From: Sinanaerobacter sp. ZZT-01 | Lineage (GTDB): Bacteria; Bacillota; Clostridia; Peptostreptococcales; Anaerovoracaceae | DNA: 64,000 nucleotides | Direction: 5' to 3' | NCBI RefSeq assembly: GCF_035621135.1 | Contig: NZ_CP141728.1 | Location: forward strand, 2,046,001-2,110,000 | Part shown: piece after piece, positions 60,223-64,000 of the stretch | Layout: each line of letters starts with the position of its first letter | Position numbering within the stretch: position 1 is the stretch's first letter | Translations under genes and position numbers: made by a program | Notes under the pieces: generated by a model | The model's input: the letters and a program-made list of their open reading frames with translations, nothing else | The model's database searches: none | Told to the model about the DNA's origin: nothing

Positions 60223-60238
60223 GTTAGATTTAACTAAC
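60223..60238. promoter_or_regulatory. Second related palindrome in surface-protein leader
   Basis: The perfect palindrome GTTAG-ATTTAA-CTAAC is a relaxed version of the site at 60146, with centres 77 bp apart. It is preceded by TTTTTTTGTTAAAAA. Between here and the gene at 60391 the sequence is AT-rich with no other feature. Confidence 0.5.
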
Positions 60239-60390
60239 AATTCGGGAGGTGGCTTATTTGAAGACATAAAAATATTTAATGGCATCATGCATAAAAATAC
60301 GTATCTGTAACAACAGCAATAAACAACAATAGTTATAGTTAAATTGGAAGAATTTTATAAAATATTAAAAGAAAGCGAGAGTGATAATTG

Positions 60391-63300
60391 GTGCAAAGAT
60401 TTATAAGAAATGCAGGAACCGTATTTCTGACTTTTGCAATGATAATAAATAGTACAATGCCAGTTATGGCATTGGGCGACGAACTTTCCGCTGATACAGA
60501 AGCTGTAGATGTTCAGGTTTATAATGAAGAGAATGGAACGGATATAAACAATGAATCCGATGCAGAAGAGAGTATAGCGACGAAGGATGAAGCCAAAGCA
60601 GAGGACAGTATAGAAGCAGAGGATAAAGCCAAAGCAGAGGACAGTATAGAAGCGGAGGACGTATCCGATGCAAAGGGCAATATAGATACAGATAATGAAG
60701 AAAATAAATCAGATGTTAATAATGATATAGATCAATCGGATCAAATAAATAATTTGAGTTCAGAAGTGGAAAGCGAACTGGAGGTACCTTCTTTTTTGAA
60801 TGCATCAGAGGATTTCACAATAGAGGATGGTATTTTGCTTGCTTATACAGGGACGGACACAGAAGTTGTAATTCCGGAAGGCGTTTTGGTAATTGGTGAT
60901 GGAAGTAGAACGATTTTTACTAATAACTCTGCCGTGACAGCTGTAACCATTTCTGATTCTGTGACAGAAATTGCGGACAAAGCTTTTTATGCTTGTACTG
61001 AGCTTACAGAAATCAACTTTTCCGACAAAATTAATTTACAAAAAATAGGAAAATCAGCCTTTTTTAATACAAGGCTTACTTCTTTAGTAATCCCCGAAGG
61101 GGTAACAGAAATTGGTGATTCCGCACTTTATGGAAGTACATTGCAAGCAATATCCCTTCCGGCCACTTTGGAAAAATTAGGGGATACTTCGGTTTATTAT
61201 GCATTTGCTTCAACCAGCGGAACAGCACCGAAATCTTCGTTCAAAGTGGAGATTGCGCAGGAAAATCGTGTTTACAGTGAAAAAAACGGCGCCGTGTATG
61301 ATAAAGAAGAAGAAACGCTGTTTTATTATCCATCCGGAATAACAGGGAGTTATGAAATTTCAGATGGCACAAAAATAATTGCACCTTATGCTTTTCGCAG
61401 TTCCGCATTACAGCAGGTGGTGATTGCTGATTCCGTGGAGGAGATCGGAGAAAATGCTTTCAGCGGGGCGCAAGTGACCAGTATCTCAATACCAGGTTCT
61501 GTCAAGCAAATTGGGAAAAATGCATTTTATAGTGCGAAAATGGGTACAGTCAATCTTAATGAAGGGCTTCAAATTATCGAGCAATATGCTTTTGGGGGAG
61601 GCCATTTTACCTCTCTGACGATTCCCAAAACAGTTACAGCAATCGGAAGCGGTGCGTTTGAAGATTTTGGAGGGGAAATCCGAATCTTAAATGCAGAAAC
61701 AAATTTGGGAAGCGGGTTTATAGAATATTATAAAAACATTACTGTCTATGGATTGGAAAATTCTACAGCGCAAACGTATGTATCGGAACTTGCGGCAGAA
61801 AAAGGAGATCGCTGTAAAGTGAAGTTTGAGTTGCTGCAAGAAGAGACCGAAACAGAAGTTCAAAGTGTTTCGTTGGATAAAAACACATTATCTCTTTCTG
61901 TAGGGAATACGGAAACGCTTACGGGAAGCGTTTCACCGTTGAATGCCACGAATCCATCCTTGACGTGGAATGTATCCGATGAGACGATTGTAACGGTAGA
62001 CCAAAGAGGAATCGTAAAAGCCGTTGCAGAAGGAAGCGCAATCGTTCAAGCGACTTCAGTAAACGGCCTTTTCGATCAGTGCGAGGTTATTGTGACCGCA
62101 GCATCTGATTTTGTGATCCAAGATAATGTTTTGGTTTCCTATACCGGAAGTGAAGAAAGCATTACGATACCCGACAGTGTTACGATAATCGGAAATGGAA
62201 CGGATGCGGTATTTGGAAACGATTCTAAGGTTGTTTCCGTAACCATTCCGGGTTCCGTAACAAAGATTTCAGATAAGGCGTTTTATTACGCAAACACCCT
62301 TAAAGAAATCAATTTTTCTTCCGAGAAGAATTTGAAAGAAATCGGCGCATCTTCCTTTCAATTAGCGACTGCTCTTAAAGAAATTGAAATTCCAGAAGGG
62401 GTGACAGAAATTGGAACACAGGCGTTTGTTGGTACTCACAGCTTGACGAGTGTTTCACTGCCGGCTACACTAGTCAGATTCGGTGCTGAAAATGACCGCT
62501 TTGATGCAGCTTTTATTTATGCCGCTTCAAAAGGTCATGATACATTAACTGAAATTAATGTAGCGGAAGGAAATCCGGTATATGCTTCAAAAAATGGAGT
62601 CGTTTATTCTGCAGACGGGAAAAATTTGCTGTTCTGCCCTCACGCTAGAATGGGAAGCTTAACAGTTGCAGAGGGTACGGAGAGAATCGCTCCTTACGCA
62701 ATGGCAAAAGGAAAGATTCAACAGGTGATTTTGCCATATTCACTTTTGAAAATTGATGATTCTGCTTTTTATGAAACAAAGCTCATGTCTATTACGATTC
62801 CAGGCTCCGTAAAAAGCATTGGAAAGCTTGGATTTTTTAATGCACAAATACGAAGCATTACCTTTGAAGAAGGGTTAGAAACCATTGGTGAAAATGCATT
62901 TTCACAAAGCCGGATCACGGGAATTTCGATTCCGGCAAGTGTGAAAGAAATTAAAAGGAATGCATTTGATTTTGAGTATGGTGCGAATCACTGGATTCGG
63001 ATAAAGGGAAATGATACTATCTTTGATAATGAATTTATACCATATTATTACGGTATCTCTGTTTATGCACAGAGGGGATCGAGCGCAGAACAATACATAA
63101 AGGATAAACAAGAAGAAAAAGGTGCGTCTTGTAAACTGATCTTCTGTGAGGTAAGTAGTTTCATAGAAGTGAATGACATTTCTTTAAATCAAGAGACTGC
63201 ACAATTAAAACGAACAGAGACGGCGGCGCTCACGGTTACAATTAATCCCGACAGAAGTCAGGCTACATTGATAGCATGGAGTTCCAGTAAGCCTGAGGTC

Positions 63301-64000
63301 GCAACGGTAGATCAAAATGGACTGGTTACTGCGGTGCAGCCGGGTGTAACTGAAATTACAGCGGAGGTAAGCGGCCATATTGCAAAGTGTGTAGTCACTG
63401 TAGAAAAGGAAGAAGGAGAAAGTGATTTTACCATTGATGAAGAAGGTAAAATTACCGGCTTCATAGGGCTGGATATGAGAGATCTGGTTATTCCTGAGAC
63501 GGTGAATGGAAAAAAAGTGACAGGAATTGCAGATAAAGCGTTCTACAGACAAAATGATATTAAAACGCTCATCATTGGTGGACACGTAAAAGAAATCGGA
63601 AATGGAGCTTTTCAGCAATGCACAGGAATTACAGCGGTAGCGCTTAATGAGGGAATTGAAAGAATAGGAGAGTCTGTTTTTAATGGCTGTGATAAAATTG
63701 AGTCAATTGTGATTCCCGAAGGAATTGAAGTCATTTCAGCAAATGCATTTACAAGTTGCAGTATGCTTCAAGAGATTACATTGCCTTCCTCTTTAAAAAC
63801 AATTGGTGAAGCGGCATTCCGTTCTTGTACAAAGCTTACTGAAATATCACTGCCGGAAGGATTGGTGTCAATTGAAAAGCAGGCTTTTTTGGGGTGCCCG
63901 ATTTCCACATTGCATTTACCGGCTTCTCTAGAAAAACTCGGAAATGAATATATTGGAGAAGTTTTTGAAATTCCGGGGCAGAATCCGGCTAATACAACAA
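60391..64000 (+). CDS. BspA-type LRR / Big_2 surface protein, 3' end outside window
   Basis: The frame is open from GTG 60391 to the window end, about 1203 residues so far. A signal peptide (AGTVFLTFAMIINSTMPVMA) is followed by an acidic low-complexity segment with a 12-residue tandem repeat. Blocks of BspA-like LRR_5 repeats follow (ITIPGSVKSIGKLGFFN and ISIPASVKEIKRNAFDF types), separated by Big_2 domains at about 490-570 and 930-1010 (VTVDQRGIVKAVAEGSAIVQ). This is a large cell-surface adhesin-like protein. The promoter carries metal-type operators. The anchor, if any, lies beyond the window. Confidence 0.9.
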   Translation, partial: MQRFIRNAGTVFLTFAMIINSTMPVMALGDELSADTEAVDVQVYNEENGTDINNESDAEESIATKDEAKAEDSIEAEDKAKAEDSIEAEDVSDAKGNIDTDNEENKSDVNNDIDQSDQINNLSSEVESELEVPSFLNASEDFTIEDGILLAYTGTDTEVVIPEGVLVIGDGSRTIFTNNSAVTAVTISDSVTEIADKAFYACTELTEINFSDKINLQKIGKSAFFNTRLTSLVIPEGVTEIGDSALYGSTLQAISLPATLEKLGDTSVYYAFASTSGTAPKSSFKVEIAQENRVYSEKNGAVYDKEEETLFYYPSGITGSYEISDGTKIIAPYAFRSSALQQVVIADSVEEIGENAFSGAQVTSISIPGSVKQIGKNAFYSAKMGTVNLNEGLQIIEQYAFGGGHFTSLTIPKTVTAIGSGAFEDFGGEIRILNAETNLGSGFIEYYKNITVYGLENSTAQTYVSELAAEKGDRCKVKFELLQEETETEVQSVSLDKNTLSLSVGNTETLTGSVSPLNATNPSLTWNVSDETIVTVDQRGIVKAVAEGSAIVQATSVNGLFDQCEVIVTAASDFVIQDNVLVSYTGSEESITIPDSVTIIGNGTDAVFGNDSKVVSVTIPGSVTKISDKAFYYANTLKEINFSSEKNLKEIGASSFQLATALKEIEIPEGVTEIGTQAFVGTHSLTSVSLPATLVRFGAENDRFDAAFIYAASKGHDTLTEINVAEGNPVYASKNGVVYSADGKNLLFCPHARMGSLTVAEGTERIAPYAMAKGKIQQVILPYSLLKIDDSAFYETKLMSITIPGSVKSIGKLGFFNAQIRSITFEEGLETIGENAFSQSRITGISIPASVKEIKRNAFDFEYGANHWIRIKGNDTIFDNEFIPYYYGISVYAQRGSSAEQYIKDKQEEKGASCKLIFCEVSSFIEVNDISLNQETAQLKRTETAALTVTINPDRSQATLIAWSSSKPEVATVDQNGLVTAVQPGVTEITAEVSGHIAKCVVTVEKEEGESDFTIDEEGKITGFIGLDMRDLVIPETVNGKKVTGIADKAFYRQNDIKTLIIGGHVKEIGNGAFQQCTGITAVALNEGIERIGESVFNGCDKIESIVIPEGIEVISANAFTSCSMLQEITLPSSLKTIGEAAFRSCTKLTEISLPEGLVSIEKQAFLGCPISTLHLPASLEKLGNEYIGEVFEIPGQNPANTT
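60589..60660 (+). repeat. 36-bp tandem repeat, two copies
   Basis: Two near-identical 36-bp units (60589-60624 and 60625-60660) encode EAKAEDSIEAED and KAKAEDSIEAED in the acidic stalk of the surface protein. The unit could vary in number between strains by slippage. Confidence 0.85.

Noticed and set aside
1-64000. tRNA, rRNA, insertion sequences or prophage genes
   Set aside because: No cloverleaf sequences, rRNA segments, transposase motifs or phage structural genes were recognised in this window.

Overview
The window comes from a low-GC, Gram-positive, probably spore-forming anaerobe of the class Clostridia. This rests on AT-rich intergenic DNA, strong AGGAGG-type ribosome binding sites, frequent TTG and GTG starts, a DUF3787-type spore-surface peptide gene, ferredoxin, flavodoxin and FeoAB genes, and clostridial riboswitches. 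The family cannot be fixed by eye. The combination of a His-Xaa-Ser locus, a surface CobN system and oleate hydratase would suit an Anaerovoracaceae-like gut organism, but that is a guess.

Layout. 1-7.1 kb: the 3' part of a Sel1-repeat gene, then a one-way array of about ten small acidic genes of Imm1, SUKH and unassigned types. This looks like an immunity-protein island of a polymorphic-toxin system with no intact toxin in view. 7.2-12.5 kb: a frameshifted ECF sigma gene with an ABC-2 exporter, then a MarR gene with an internally deleted MATE transporter. 12.6-14.7 kb: a class II c-di-GMP riboswitch with overlapping terminator ahead of a PAS-PAS-GGDEF-HD-GYP protein. 14.7-21.8 kb: metal genes (ZIP transporter, flavodoxin, DtxR/MntR-type regulator, feoAB), a dipeptidase and an amidase. 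22-25.4 kb: Crp/Fnr regulator, cupin and ferredoxin genes with a matching palindrome, and oleate hydratase. 25.5-33.4 kb: a cobalamin riboswitch and a DUF2162 / ExbB-like / DUF2149 / exported CobN operon, then a CXXC small protein and a polyferredoxin.

33.5-41.7 kb is the most unusual part: a His-Xaa-Ser (Hxs) locus with hxsD, a prepilin-peptidase-like membrane protein, two radical SAM maturases (hxsC, hxsB), a MORN-repeat protein, the His-Xaa-Ser repeat substrate hxsA and three further genes, two of them with membrane segments, in one tightly packed run. 41.7-47.4 kb holds three CRISPR arrays with one repeat family of type I-C appearance and related leaders, but no cas genes, mixed with broken and intact AAA/DUF4143 ATPase genes and a polysaccharide deacetylase.

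47.5-60 kb is ordinary metabolism and transport: a small-multidrug-export-type protein, nucleotidyltransferase, VanZ, an IclR regulator with a DAACS carrier and aminotransferase, the kdgK-eda pair, a YibE/F pair, a macro-domain protein, and a glycine riboswitch with an Na+/alanine-glycine symporter. TGAAAC-N3-GTTTCA sites before both the carrier and eda link them to one regulator. 60.1-64 kb starts a large exported BspA-type leucine-rich-repeat/Big_2 surface protein that runs off the window. Its promoter carries the same GTTAGC-N4-GCTAAC palindrome as the ZIP and flavodoxin promoters, so a metal-responsive regulon appears to include a giant surface protein.
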